From positions 80,173-144,172 of the forward strand of contig NZ_JACIFV010000017.1 in the NCBI RefSeq assembly GCF_014197535.1: a DNA stretch of 64,000 nt, read 5' to 3'. The notes under the pieces were generated by a model. It did not search any database. It was not told where the DNA came from and saw only the letters and a list, made by a program, of their open reading frames with translations. This DNA is from Rhizobium aethiopicum (GTDB lineage: Bacteria > Pseudomonadota > Alphaproteobacteria > Rhizobiales > Rhizobiaceae). This document shows, piece by piece, positions 16,749-24,539 of this stretch (the stretch's first letter is position 1; each line of letters starts with the position of its first letter). Position numbers and translations under genes: made by a program.

Positions 16749-17441
16749 ATGCGCAAGGCCTCGCGGCTTTTCGAGATCATTCAGATCCTGAGGCTCGCCA
16801 GAAAACCGATGACGGCGGCTGTCATGGCCGAGACGCTCGAGGTGACCGTGCGCTCGATCTATCGCGACATCGCCGCCCTCCAGGCAATGCGGGTGCCGAT
16901 CGAAGGCGGGCGCGGCATCGGCTACATCATGCGACCTGGCTTCGACCTGCCGCCCTTGATGTTCTCGATCGAGGAGATGGAGGCGATCGTTCTGTCGCTG
17001 GCGCTGCTCGAACGCACAGCCGACGAGGAGCTGAAGCAGGCCGCCCGCCGCGTCAACCAGAAGATATCAGGCGCCGTGCCGGCGCCATTGCGTGAGGCGA
17101 TGAACAACAAGGCGCTTTATGCCTGGGGCTCGATCGCGCAGCCGGCTGCCATCGACCTTGCGGTCGTGCGCCGGGCGATCCGCGACGAACGCAAGCTGCT
17201 GCTCGCCTACCGCGACGAACTCGGCCGCGCCAGCGAGCGGACAATCCAGCCGATCGCGCTGATCTATTATTCGCAGACCGCCAATATCGTCGCATGGTGC
17301 GAGTTGCGACAGGCGATCCGCAATTTCCGCAGCGACCGGGTGGAGCAGTGCGCGGCGAGCGAGGATTTCTTCAAGGGCGACGGCGACCGGCTGCGGGATT
17401 TGTGGACGAGCGGGTGGACGCAGAAGGCTGTGTCTGCGTGA
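16749..17441 (+). CDS. helix-turn-helix WYL-domain transcriptional regulator (YafY type)
   Basis: 230 residues from the ATG at 16749. Residues 1-55 form a DeoR-like winged helix (KASRLFEIIQILRLARKPMTAAVMAETLEVTVRSIYRDIAAL), and the C-terminal half has the WYL module pattern (LLAYRDELGRASERTIQPIALIYY---NIVAWCELRQAIRNFRSDRV). WYL domains sense ligands, often nucleic acids or small molecules. Divergent from the LysE-type exporter with about 130 bases between starts, so it is the likely regulator of that gene. Confidence 0.87.
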   Translation: MRKASRLFEIIQILRLARKPMTAAVMAETLEVTVRSIYRDIAALQAMRVPIEGGRGIGYIMRPGFDLPPLMFSIEEMEAIVLSLALLERTADEELKQAARRVNQKISGAVPAPLREAMNNKALYAWGSIAQPAAIDLAVVRRAIRDERKLLLAYRDELGRASERTIQPIALIYYSQTANIVAWCELRQAIRNFRSDRVEQCAASEDFFKGDGDRLRDLWTSGWTQKAVSA

Positions 17442-17487
17442 AATCAGCCACATGGCCGATCATCGACGCTCACATGCGCGTCGACGT

Positions 17488-17621
17488 GCCCCTCATCCGC
17501 CTGCCGGCACCTTCTCCCCGTAAACGGAAGGGGATATGCCGCGGCCCCTCCGTTCCTCACCAACCTCTGGTATGGCACGTCCCCTCGCCCCGTTTACGGG
17601 GAGAGGGTTAGGGTGAGGGGC
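17488..17621. repeat. RIME-like palindromic repeat, copy A
   Basis: Starts GCCCCTCATCCGCCTGCCGG and ends GGGTTAGGGTGAGGGGC. Inside, two CCCCGTAAACGG/CCGTTTACGGGG-type arms pair. The same element occurs at 61732 (same orientation) and at 25489 (opposite orientation). Its right edge carries the stop codon of the phosphoesterase gene that follows on the other strand. Confidence 0.85.
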
Positions 17622-18543
17622 AGCTATTGCACGGATCTGATGGCAGAGTGGCACAAGCCTGAGCAGGATGAAAAGACGTGCCGGCCCCGGTCGCAGCCTG
17701 ATAAACCAGCGTGCGGCTCTCCTCGCGACCGAAGCCGCGGATCTCAATGCTGTCAGCATGCACCTCGACAATGGCGAAGGCGTTCTGCTTTTCGGTGTCG
17801 ACCACGCCCTTGAAGTTGACGAAGTGGCAGGCGCCGGCCTTGCCGTAATTGCCGGCATGGTCGTGGCCGTTGAGATAGGCGATGACATGGGGCTGCGAGG
17901 CGAGCAGCGCGACGACGCGCTCGCTGTCCCACATGCCGTGCTCACCCGGCGGATACACCGGATAATGGTTGATGACGATGACCTTCTCGCCGGCGGCAGC
18001 CGCATTGGCGATCTCGTTGCCGAGCCAGGCGAATTGTTCGTCGCTCAGCGCCCCGTTCCAGTGATGGGCATTCGCCGCCTCTTTGGCCTGCAGCTCCGCC
18101 AGCAGCCGTGCGGCAAGGGCGCGATGAGGATGGCCTTCGAGCGGCGCGAAGGTGCTGACCTCGTTGCCGTCGAGCACGATGAAGCGCCAGCCGTGACGGG
18201 AAAAGCTGTAATAGGGCGACGGCATGCCAAGGCGGGCGGCGACTTCGGAAAGGTGCCCGGCGGAGACGGAGAAATCGTGATTGCCGAGTAGGAAGAGCGC
18301 CTCGTGCCTCAGCTTGCCGTAGACCGGCAGGATGTCGTCGAAGCTGGCGAAGCTGCGGTCGATGACGTCGCCGAGCGTCATGACGAAGCTCAACTCCTCG
18401 CCGTTGAAGATCTCGATCGCCTCGGCGACTTTGGTGAGGCTGTTGGCGTAATAGCGGTCCATGGCCGCGTGTGGGGCGACCGCCGCATATTGCGGGTCGG
18501 CGATGATGCCGAAGCGGAACAGGGGAACAGCAGAGGACGACAT
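17608..18543 (-). CDS. metallophosphoesterase (ADPRibase-Mn / cyclic-nucleotide phosphodiesterase-like)
   Basis: 311 residues with all calcineurin-fold metal motifs: DPQY (first Asp, residue 16), GDVIDR, GNHDF, an INHYP and YLNGHDHAGNYG near the C terminus. The D-x-Q instead of D-x-H in the first motif is typical of the Mn-dependent ADP-ribose/CDP-alcohol diphosphatase group. It would hydrolyse a phosphodiester or diphosphate in the cytoplasm; no signal peptide is seen. The last few residues and the stop (SCPSP) are read from a RIME-like repeat, so the natural C terminus may have been replaced. Confidence 0.82.
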   Translation of the reverse strand: MSSSAVPLFRFGIIADPQYAAVAPHAAMDRYYANSLTKVAEAIEIFNGEELSFVMTLGDVIDRSFASFDDILPVYGKLRHEALFLLGNHDFSVSAGHLSEVAARLGMPSPYYSFSRHGWRFIVLDGNEVSTFAPLEGHPHRALAARLLAELQAKEAANAHHWNGALSDEQFAWLGNEIANAAAAGEKVIVINHYPVYPPGEHGMWDSERVVALLASQPHVIAYLNGHDHAGNYGKAGACHFVNFKGVVDTEKQNAFAIVEVHADSIEIRGFGREESRTLVYQAATGAGTSFHPAQACATLPSDPCNSCPSP

Positions 18544-18590
18544 GGGGCGGGCTTAAGAGCGGCCGATGACAGGGCTGTGACGGCTTCATG

Positions 18591-18627
18591 CGAAAAGAAA
18601 ACACCCGGCGTTTGCGGCGCCGGGTGT
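18591..18627 (-). terminator. intrinsic terminator of sodB
   Basis: On the minus strand the 10-bp stem ACACCCGGCG/CGCCGGGTGT (18618-18627 with 18601-18610, 7-base loop) is followed at once by TTTTCTTTTC. It sits 19 bases after the sodB stop codon. Confidence 0.9.
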
Positions 18628-18645
18628 CGAATTGGGCGAAGTCGC

Positions 18646-19248
18646 TTACTTCGTGGCTGCTTCGTAGCGCTCCAGGACGTAGTCCCAGTTGATCAGGCTA
18701 TCGATGAAGGCTTCGAGATATTTTGGACGCGCGTTGCGGTAGTCGATGTAATAGGAGTGTTCCCAGACGTCGACGCCGAGGATCGGGGTGGCGCCGTGAA
18801 CGAGCGGGTTTTCGCCGTTCGGGGTCTTGGAGATTTCGAGCTTGCCGTTCTTGACGGAAACCCAGGCCCAGCCGGATCCGAACTGGGTGGCGCCGGCATT
18901 GGCGAAATCGGCCTTGAACTTGTCATAGCCGCCGAGATCGGAGGCGAAGGCCGCTTCGAGCTTGCCCGGCAGCTTGTTGCCGCCGCCGCCCTTCTTCATC
19001 CACTTCCAGAAATGGATGTGGTTGTAGTGCTGGGCAGCGTTGTTGAAGAGCCCGGCATTCGTGCCGAAAGACTTCTTCACGACCTCTTCGAGCGAGAGAT
19101 CCGAAAGGCCGGCTTCGGCGGCGAGCTTGTTGCCGTTGTCGACATAGGCCTTGTGGTGCTTGTCGTGGTGAAACTCCAGCGTTTCTTTCGACATGAAGGG
19201 GGCAAGCGCTTCGTAATCATAGGGAAGTTCAGGCAATTCGAAAGCCAT
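18646..19248 (-). CDS. sodB: superoxide dismutase, Fe type
   Basis: 200 residues from the ATG at 19248 (MAFELPELPYDYEALAPFMS), with AGGAGAT upstream; the longer frame from 19281 is unlikely. Converts superoxide to oxygen and hydrogen peroxide. Metal ligands: His in EFHHDKHH, His in AAQHYNHIHFW, and Asp/His in GVDVWEHSYYIDY. The Gln in NAAQHYNH is the marker of iron enzymes (manganese enzymes have the Gln elsewhere), although a cambialistic enzyme cannot be excluded. Single gene with its own terminator. Confidence 0.94.
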   Translation of the reverse strand: MAFELPELPYDYEALAPFMSKETLEFHHDKHHKAYVDNGNKLAAEAGLSDLSLEEVVKKSFGTNAGLFNNAAQHYNHIHFWKWMKKGGGGNKLPGKLEAAFASDLGGYDKFKADFANAGATQFGSGWAWVSVKNGKLEISKTPNGENPLVHGATPILGVDVWEHSYYIDYRNARPKYLEAFIDSLINWDYVLERYEAATK

Positions 19249-19462
19249 GTCAGATCTCCTCTTGGCAATAGATTGCGTCATCGGCAGGTGAGGCGGAACA
19301 TAGGAGGGGAAAGGGGGAGAGGCAACCGGCGAAATATCAAAAAACGACTGGACGGAGGAAAATTTGCCTCAGCTTCAGGGCGGGATTCGGGCGTGCAAAT
19401 CGCCCGGCATGCCGCCCCGAAAACGGCTTTCACCGGTGACCGACATCCACGGAGATCCCGAT

Positions 19463-19789
19463 ATGAACAGGAATATAATCCCGCATCTCGCCATTGCCGC
19501 GCTTCCGTTTCTTGTCACTGCGGCGCATGCCTCTTCGGACGAGGCCTGGAAACAGCTGGCCGCCGACGTGGAAGACAAGTGCAGGAAGGCGGCGGTCGCA
19601 ATCGAGAAGCCCGATGCCGTCGTCGATCCCTTCGGCACCTTGCATTACGGGCTGGCCTTGGTGAAGGGAAAACCTAAAGGGGCCAAGGGGCTCATCGTCC
19701 AGATCTGCGTCTATGACAAGCAGGAGAAATCGGTCGAGATCGGCAGCGAGATGGATGTCGAGAAGCTCGGGTTCACGCCGGCGAGATAG
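19463..19789 (+). CDS. hypothetical periplasmic protein
   Basis: 108 residues from the ATG at 19463, with GGAGAT eight bases upstream. A signal peptide (IIPHLAIAALPFLVTAAHA) leads into a small mature part with two Cys (in DKCRKAA and QICVYDK), a possible disulfide. The segment DPFGTLHYGLALVKGKPKGAKGLIVQICVYDK looks like a folded beta-rich domain. I do not recognise the family. It is divergent from sodB; no functional link is evident. Confidence 0.6.
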   Translation: MNRNIIPHLAIAALPFLVTAAHASSDEAWKQLAADVEDKCRKAAVAIEKPDAVVDPFGTLHYGLALVKGKPKGAKGLIVQICVYDKQEKSVEIGSEMDVEKLGFTPAR

Positions 19790-19807
19790 CCGGCCACCGT
19801 GGCGGTT

Positions 19808-19823
19808 TGTGACTTCAGTCACA
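19808..19823. promoter_or_regulatory. perfect 16-base CRP-like palindrome
   Basis: TGTGACTTCAGTCACA reads TGTGA-N6-TCACA, the layout recognised by CRP/FNR-family regulators. It lies 18 bases after the stop of the periplasmic protein and 165 bases before the methyltransferase start. A second palindrome, TTCCGATCGGAA, follows at 19824-19835. Which promoter it serves is not clear. Confidence 0.45.
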
Positions 19824-19874
19824 TTCCGATCGGAAACACGAACCCACCCTCAGGAGTTGAAGTTCTCAGTTTTT

Positions 19875-19980
19875 AGAGCGCGGCGCCTCTGTGAGAGGCG
19901 TCAGGGCGCTCTATGTTTGCGATAAACGCATGATCTTTTCCGAGAATCGATTCCAATTCTCAGGTTCATGCGCAGGGAGG
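19875..19980. repeat. intergenic hairpin and palindromic repeat
   Basis: AGAGCGC (19875) pairs with GCGCTCT (19906), enclosing an inner GCCTCT-GTG-like stem with AGAGGC. It is followed by a GCATGATCTTTTCCGAGAAT...ATTCTCAGGTTCATGC dyad ending near 19973. The GCATGATCTTTTCCGA half is a frequent intergenic word in Rhizobium. It occupies most of the 198-base gap. Confidence 0.6.
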
Positions 19981-19987
19981 TTCAGGC

Positions 19988-20641
19988 ATGTCGGCGCTTC
20001 GCAACAGGGCGGAAGATCAGCAGAAAATCTATCAGCGCTGGGCACCGGTCTATGACCGCGTCTATCGCGGCATCCTGCGGGACGGCCACCGCAAGTTGGC
20101 CGCGCTTGCCGCCGCAGCCGGCACTGATATTCTTGAAGTTGGTGTCGGCACCGGTCTTACGCTCACCCACTATCCCAGCCGCTGCCGGGTGACCGGCATC
20201 GACATTTCCGAACATATGATCGCACGGGCGCGAGAAAAGGTACGTCGCGAAAACCTGCAGCATGTGCAGGCGCTCGAGGTGATGGACGCCCATGCGCTGC
20301 GCCTTGCCGACAAATCCTTCGACGTGGTCTGCCTGCCCTTCGTCATCACGCTCATTCCCGAGCCTGAGCGGGCGCTGGACGAATGCGCACGGGTGCTGCG
20401 GCCGGGCGGCGAGATCATCCTGGCAAGCAAGCTCGGCGACGGCGCCGGTCTGCAAGGCGTGATCGAGGCGGCGGTGGCGCCGCTGGTGCGTCACATCGGT
20501 TGGTCGTCCGCCTTCCGCATTCACCGCATCGTCGCCTGGGCCGAGCGCCGCGGCGATTTTTCAACGACCGATATTCTGCCGGTTTTTCCGAACGGCTTTT
20601 TCAAGATCGTCCGCCTGAAGCAGCGCGGCTTTTCCTCCTGA
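19988..20641 (+). CDS. class I SAM-dependent methyltransferase, PmtA-like
   Basis: 217 residues. The SAM-binding core is clear: ILEVGVGTGLTLTHYP (motif I), VTGIDISEHMIARAREK (motif II), and DVVCLPFVITLIPEPERALDECARVLRPGG (motifs post-I to III). The YQRWAPVYDRVYRGI start and the length match rhizobial phosphatidylethanolamine N-methyltransferase PmtA, which makes phosphatidylcholine at the membrane. Related ubiquinone/menaquinone-type methyltransferases are the alternative. It is a single gene 59 bases upstream of the TauE-like gene. Confidence 0.75.
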   Translation: MSALRNRAEDQQKIYQRWAPVYDRVYRGILRDGHRKLAALAAAAGTDILEVGVGTGLTLTHYPSRCRVTGIDISEHMIARAREKVRRENLQHVQALEVMDAHALRLADKSFDVVCLPFVITLIPEPERALDECARVLRPGGEIILASKLGDGAGLQGVIEAAVAPLVRHIGWSSAFRIHRIVAWAERRGDFSTTDILPVFPNGFFKIVRLKQRGFSS

Positions 20642-20700
20642 GACCAAAAGTTTTTTCCGCATCGCCGATTCTGATGCTACCGTTCGCCTGAGGGGACTGC

Positions 20701-21432
20701 ATGACATCGGATATCTTCTTCTTCATCGTTGTCGGCTTCTGCGCGCAGATCGTCGACGGCGCGCTCGGCATGGCCTTCGGCGTGCTGTCGACGACGAGCC
20801 TCTTGGCCTTCGGGGTGTCGGCGGCCAATGCCAGCGCTATGACGCATGTGACGGAAATGTTCACGACAGCGGCGTCAGGCCTGTCGCATGCCTATCATCG
20901 CAATGTCGACTGGCGTCTGGTGGCGCGGCTCGCCCCGGCCGGCATGATTGGCGGCGCGATCGGCGCCACTCTGCTTGCCAATATCGACGGCAAGGTGATC
21001 GAGCCCTTCGTATCGGCCTATCTGATCGCGATTGGCCTCCTGATCCTCTACAAGGCCTTCCGACCGCAGAACAGGCGCGAGGTGCGGGACTGGGCGGTGC
21101 CGCCCGTCGGCTTTTGCGGCGGCGTGCTCGATGCGATCGGCGGCGGCGGGTGGGGCCCCGTTGTCACCAGTACGCTGGTCGGGCGCGGCCATGATCTGAA
21201 ACGGGTGATCGGCTCGACGAATTTCACCGAATTCGCAGTGACGCTGACGATTTCGATCACCTTCGTCGTGACGCTCGGCTGGTCTGAGCTCAATTCGGCG
21301 ATCGGCCTGATCATCGGCGGCGTCATCGCCGCCCCTTTCGGCGCCATCCTCGTCAAGCGGCTGCCGGTGCGGGCGCTGATGGTGGCGGTCTCGATGGTCA
21401 TCATCACGACGTCGGCGATGCGGATCTTCTAA
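20701..21432 (+). CDS. sulfite exporter TauE/SafE family membrane protein
   Basis: 243 residues with about seven or eight hydrophobic helices. FGVLSTTSLLAFGVSAANASAMTHVTEMFTT and the second half-repeat GGGGWGPVVTSTLVGRGHDLKRVIGSTNFTEFAVT are the paired signatures of the TauE/SafE (DUF81) family, which exports sulfite, organosulfonates or other small anions. Substrate not known. GAGGGGA-like bases precede the ATG. No sulfonate genes are next to it. Confidence 0.87.
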   Translation: MTSDIFFFIVVGFCAQIVDGALGMAFGVLSTTSLLAFGVSAANASAMTHVTEMFTTAASGLSHAYHRNVDWRLVARLAPAGMIGGAIGATLLANIDGKVIEPFVSAYLIAIGLLILYKAFRPQNRREVRDWAVPPVGFCGGVLDAIGGGGWGPVVTSTLVGRGHDLKRVIGSTNFTEFAVTLTISITFVVTLGWSELNSAIGLIIGGVIAAPFGAILVKRLPVRALMVAVSMVIITTSAMRIF

Positions 21433-21447
21433 AGCCGTTTCGGCGGG

Positions 21448-21789
21448 TCAGAGATTGCGGCCGAAATAGACCTCCACGGCGGCGATCCTGTCGCCGCGGA
21501 AACGAAGGCTTTCCATATTGGCGAAGCTCGTGCCGTCCAGTTTTTCGGCGCGATAGCGAACGACAGCCTCGTCGCCGTTTACCGCCAGGAATTCGATATA
21601 GATCGCGCGGAAGAGCGGATCCTTCGGCCAGCAGCGCTCGAAATAGGCGGCCCTATCGATATGATCGTCGCGCGGACTGGAAAAGGTGAAATCCTCCGTC
21701 AGCATGGCACCGGCAATATCCTTGCGGTCGGCGAGATAGGCGGCGTAGAGATCGCGGACGGCCTGTTCCCTCGGGATCACTGCGTTCAT
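21448..21789 (-). CDS. nuclear transport factor 2-like (SnoaL) family protein
   Basis: 113 residues from the ATG at 21789, with GGAGG seven bases upstream. N-terminal helix REQAVRDLYAAYLADRKDIAGAMLTEDFTFSSP followed by beta strands ending in GDRIAAVEVYFG is the cone-shaped NTF2/SnoaL fold. Members are either small enzymes (isomerases, cyclases) or binding proteins. Convergent with the TauE-like gene and divergent from the MFS gene. Specific role unknown. Confidence 0.8.
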   Translation of the reverse strand: MNAVIPREQAVRDLYAAYLADRKDIAGAMLTEDFTFSSPRDDHIDRAAYFERCWPKDPLFRAIYIEFLAVNGDEAVVRYRAEKLDGTSFANMESLRFRGDRIAAVEVYFGRNL

Positions 21790-21897
21790 GGCATGTCCTC
21801 CATAACCGATTGCATCGCGCAATCGGTTATGTCCTAGCACTTTTCCCTGAGATGATCCAGATTGCGGCGCGATTGCGCTACAGGATCGATGCAAGGA

Positions 21898-23160
21898 ATG
21901 ACAGACACACAATGGGACGCCGGGGTTAAGCTTGGCTCGATCTACTGGAAGCGCAACCTTGCCGTCTCGCTGATCGGTTCCTTCACCACGATCGTGGCGA
22001 TGACGCTGCTGCTTCCCTTCCTGCCGCTCTATGTCGAGGAACTCGGCGTGACGGAGCACGCGGCGATCGTGCAATGGTCGGGCATCGCCTATGGCGCCAC
22101 CTTCCTTGCCGCCGCCCTGGTCGCGCCGCTCTGGGGGCGGCTCGGTGACATCTACGGCCGCAAGCTGATGCTGGTACGCGCCAGCCTCGGCATGACGCTG
22201 GCGATCTCGCTGATGGGCATGGCCGGCAATGTCTGGCAGCTGGTGGCGCTGCGCCTATTCGTCGGGCTTGCCGGCGGCTACTCCTCCGGCTCGATGGTGC
22301 TGGTGGCGACGCAGACGCCGAAGGACCGCTCCGCCTGGGCGCTCGGCGTCCTCTCCTCCGGCATCATGGCCGGCAATCTCGTCGGGCCGTTGATCGGTGG
22401 AGCGCTGCCGCCGCTCATCGGCATCCGCGGAACGTTTCTCGCCGCCGGCGGCATGATCTTTTTCGCCTTTCTCGCCACCACCCTGCTGATCAAGGAGGAG
22501 AAGTCGCCGGACCGCCGCCAGGCGGCCAAGGCGAGCGGCGGCTGGAAATCCATAGCCGACAAACGGCCCGTCATTGCCATGCTTGCGACCGGCATGCTGC
22601 TGATGCTCGCCAATATGTCGATCGAACCGATCATCACCGTCTATGTCGCCGAGATCATGCCCGTCGAGGCGCAAGTGACGGTGATCTCCGGTCTCGTCAT
22701 GTCGGCTGCCGCCCTCGGCAGCATTCTTTCGGCCTCATGGCTCGGCAGGCTCGCCGACAGGATCGGCCACTGGCCGGTGATCTCGGGCGCGCTCGTAGTC
22801 GCCGGGCTGCTGCTGATACCGCAGGCTTTCGTCACCAGTTCCTGGCAGCTGATCATACTGCGTTTCCTGATGGGTGCAGCCCTCGGCGGACTTCTGCCCT
22901 GCATCGCCGCCGTCATCCGTCACAGCGTGCCGGACAGTGCGGCCGGAAGCATTCTCGGGCTTTCCGTCTCCTCGCAATATGTCGGCCAGGTGGCCGGCCC
23001 TGTCCTCGGCGGCTTCGTCGGCGGGCATATCGGCATGCGGGCAGTTTTCCTCGGCACCGCGCTGCTGCTTGTGGCGGGTGGGGCCTATGCCTGGGCGGTG
23101 CGGCCGAGGGAGGCTGAGACATCAAACATGCGTGCTTCCGCAGATCAGCTCGACGCCTGA
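21898..23160 (+). CDS. MFS transporter, DHA1-type
   Basis: 420 residues from the ATG at 21898 (MTDTQWDAGVK); ATGs at 21889 and 21862 are in frame and cannot be ruled out. Twelve hydrophobic helices. LAAALVAPLWGRLGDIYGRKLMLVRASLG is the loop 2-3 motif and SSGIMAGNLVGPLIGGALPP the motif C typical of drug/H+ antiporters. The second half repeats the pattern (ASWLGRLADRIGHWPVI). Likely efflux of drugs or a metabolite. Its 3' end overlaps the converging TetR gene by 39 bases. Confidence 0.87.
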   Translation: MTDTQWDAGVKLGSIYWKRNLAVSLIGSFTTIVAMTLLLPFLPLYVEELGVTEHAAIVQWSGIAYGATFLAAALVAPLWGRLGDIYGRKLMLVRASLGMTLAISLMGMAGNVWQLVALRLFVGLAGGYSSGSMVLVATQTPKDRSAWALGVLSSGIMAGNLVGPLIGGALPPLIGIRGTFLAAGGMIFFAFLATTLLIKEEKSPDRRQAAKASGGWKSIADKRPVIAMLATGMLLMLANMSIEPIITVYVAEIMPVEAQVTVISGLVMSAAALGSILSASWLGRLADRIGHWPVISGALVVAGLLLIPQAFVTSSWQLIILRFLMGAALGGLLPCIAAVIRHSVPDSAAGSILGLSVSSQYVGQVAGPVLGGFVGGHIGMRAVFLGTALLLVAGGAYAWAVRPREAETSNMRASADQLDA

Positions 23161-23739
23161 GCGGGCGATCGCTTCCAGCGTTTCGCGGCTGTCGCCGGCA
23201 CGGGCGCGCACGGCAAGCGAATGCATGACGGCGGAAGCGAGCCTTGCCAGCGTCAGCGGGTCGGCGCTCTCGGCAAGCTCGCCGCTTTCCGCGGCAATGC
23301 GCATGCGCTTTTCGATCTCACCGTCGAAATCGTTGAGGCTGCGGCCGAGCACCTCCCGCACCCGCTCATGTTCGACCGCCTCGACCGAAGCGGTGCTGAT
23401 CAGCAGACAGCCGCGGGCGGCGATTTCGCCATGCAGATAGATTGCCAAAGCACCGGCATAGACACGAGCGAGGTTGTCGCGCAGCGGTAGCGAGGGGTCG
23501 AGCGCTTGCTTCAGAACCTCCATGCCATCCTGGCGATACGCCTCCAGCGCCTCGAGATAGAGGGCTTCCTTGTCGCCGAAGGCGCCATAGAGGCTCGGGC
23601 GGTTGAGGTTGGTCGCGGCACTCAGGTTGTCGAGCGAGGCGGCACTAAAGCCCCTATCCCAGAAGACATCCCGCGCCTTATCAAGCGCTGCCCGGGCGTC
23701 AAAGCCCCTCGGTCGGCCGCGCTTCTTCTCGTCCTTCAT
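23122..23739 (-). CDS. TetR/AcrR family transcriptional regulator
   Basis: 205 residues. Starts KRGRPRGFDARAALDKARDVFWDRGFSAASLDNLSAATNLNRPSLYGAFGDKEALYLEAL, the classic TetR N-terminal helix-turn-helix. The C-terminal ligand domain is less conserved; RGCLLISTASVEAV in it is common in this subgroup. It is divergent from the GST gene at 23.9 kb with a large inverted repeat between them, so GST and its own gene are the probable targets. It also overlaps tail to tail with the MFS gene. Confidence 0.88.
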   Translation of the reverse strand: MKDEKKRGRPRGFDARAALDKARDVFWDRGFSAASLDNLSAATNLNRPSLYGAFGDKEALYLEALEAYRQDGMEVLKQALDPSLPLRDNLARVYAGALAIYLHGEIAARGCLLISTASVEAVEHERVREVLGRSLNDFDGEIEKRMRIAAESGELAESADPLTLARLASAVMHSLAVRARAGDSRETLEAIARSGVELICGSTHV

Positions 23740-23743
23740 ATTG

Positions 23744-23797
23744 TGTACCGCTTCGCATTAAATTCTTGACGAAGGTCATTTTATGCGAAACAGTACA
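23744..23797. promoter_or_regulatory. inverted repeat between TetR regulator and GST genes
   Basis: The arm TGTACCGCTTCGCATTAAA (23744-23762) matches the complement of 23779-23797 at 16 of 19 positions, with 16 bases between. The strongest shared core is TTCGCAT. It begins five bases upstream of the tetR-type start and covers the likely promoter of both genes. Probably the operator for the TetR protein. Confidence 0.6.
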
Positions 23798-23855
23798 AAT
23801 GTCCAAACATTATCGCCTAACGCATCTTGCCGCCTCCGCAGAAAGGGAACCGACG

Positions 23856-24527
23856 ATGAAACTCTATATGCACGCCGCCGCCTGCTCGCTTTCGCCGCAC
23901 ATCATCTGCCGCGAGCTTGGGCTCGATATCGAGCTCGTCCAGGTCGACCGAAAAACGCACAGAACAAGCGACGGCGAAGATTATCTCGCCATCAACGGCA
24001 ACGGCTATGTCCCGGCGCTAATGCTCGACGACGGCAAGGTGCTGACCGAGGGACCGGCGATCGTGCAGTTCCTCGCCGAAGGTTCGGCGCTGCAGCCCGA
24101 AATCGGCGACATCAAGCGCAACGAGGTTCAATCCTATCTCAATTTCATCACCGCCGAGCTGCACAAGCCGATGGTGCTGCTGTTCAATCCGACTTATGCC
24201 AGCGTGCACGGCGAGATCCGCGCGCTGATCTCGAAGCGGCTTGCCTGGCTGAACGACCGGCTTGCCGGATCCTATCTCACCGGCGAGGCCTTCACGGTAG
24301 CGGACGCCTATCTCTTCGTCTGCCTGAACTGGTCGCCGTGGACAGACATCGATCTGAAACAATGGCCTGATCTGCACGGCTTCATGGCTCGTGTGGCGGC
24401 GCGTCCCAAGGTGCGCGAGGCGCTGCAGGCGGAAGACCTCCAGGCCTTCGATGCCGACGGCGTCTATTTCGCCCCGCAGGCCTATCTTGCCTCGGCCGGA
24501 CGCGTGGGCGAGCCGGTGCGGCCATAG
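23856..24527 (+). CDS. glutathione S-transferase family protein
   Basis: 223 residues from the ATG at 23856 (MKLYMHAAACSLSPHIICREL), which has AAAGGGA upstream. Thioredoxin-like N-terminal domain with GNGYVPALMLDDGKVLTEGPAIVQFLAE, the glutathione-binding part, then a helical domain with LTGEAFTVADAYLFVCLNW. The CSLSPH motif with Cys and Ser near the catalytic position resembles beta-class bacterial GSTs. Divergent from a TetR regulator and likely under its control, so an inducible detoxification role is plausible. Confidence 0.88.
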   Translation: MKLYMHAAACSLSPHIICRELGLDIELVQVDRKTHRTSDGEDYLAINGNGYVPALMLDDGKVLTEGPAIVQFLAEGSALQPEIGDIKRNEVQSYLNFITAELHKPMVLLFNPTYASVHGEIRALISKRLAWLNDRLAGSYLTGEAFTVADAYLFVCLNWSPWTDIDLKQWPDLHGFMARVAARPKVREALQAEDLQAFDADGVYFAPQAYLASAGRVGEPVRP

Positions 24528-24539
24528 CACCGGCCACGC

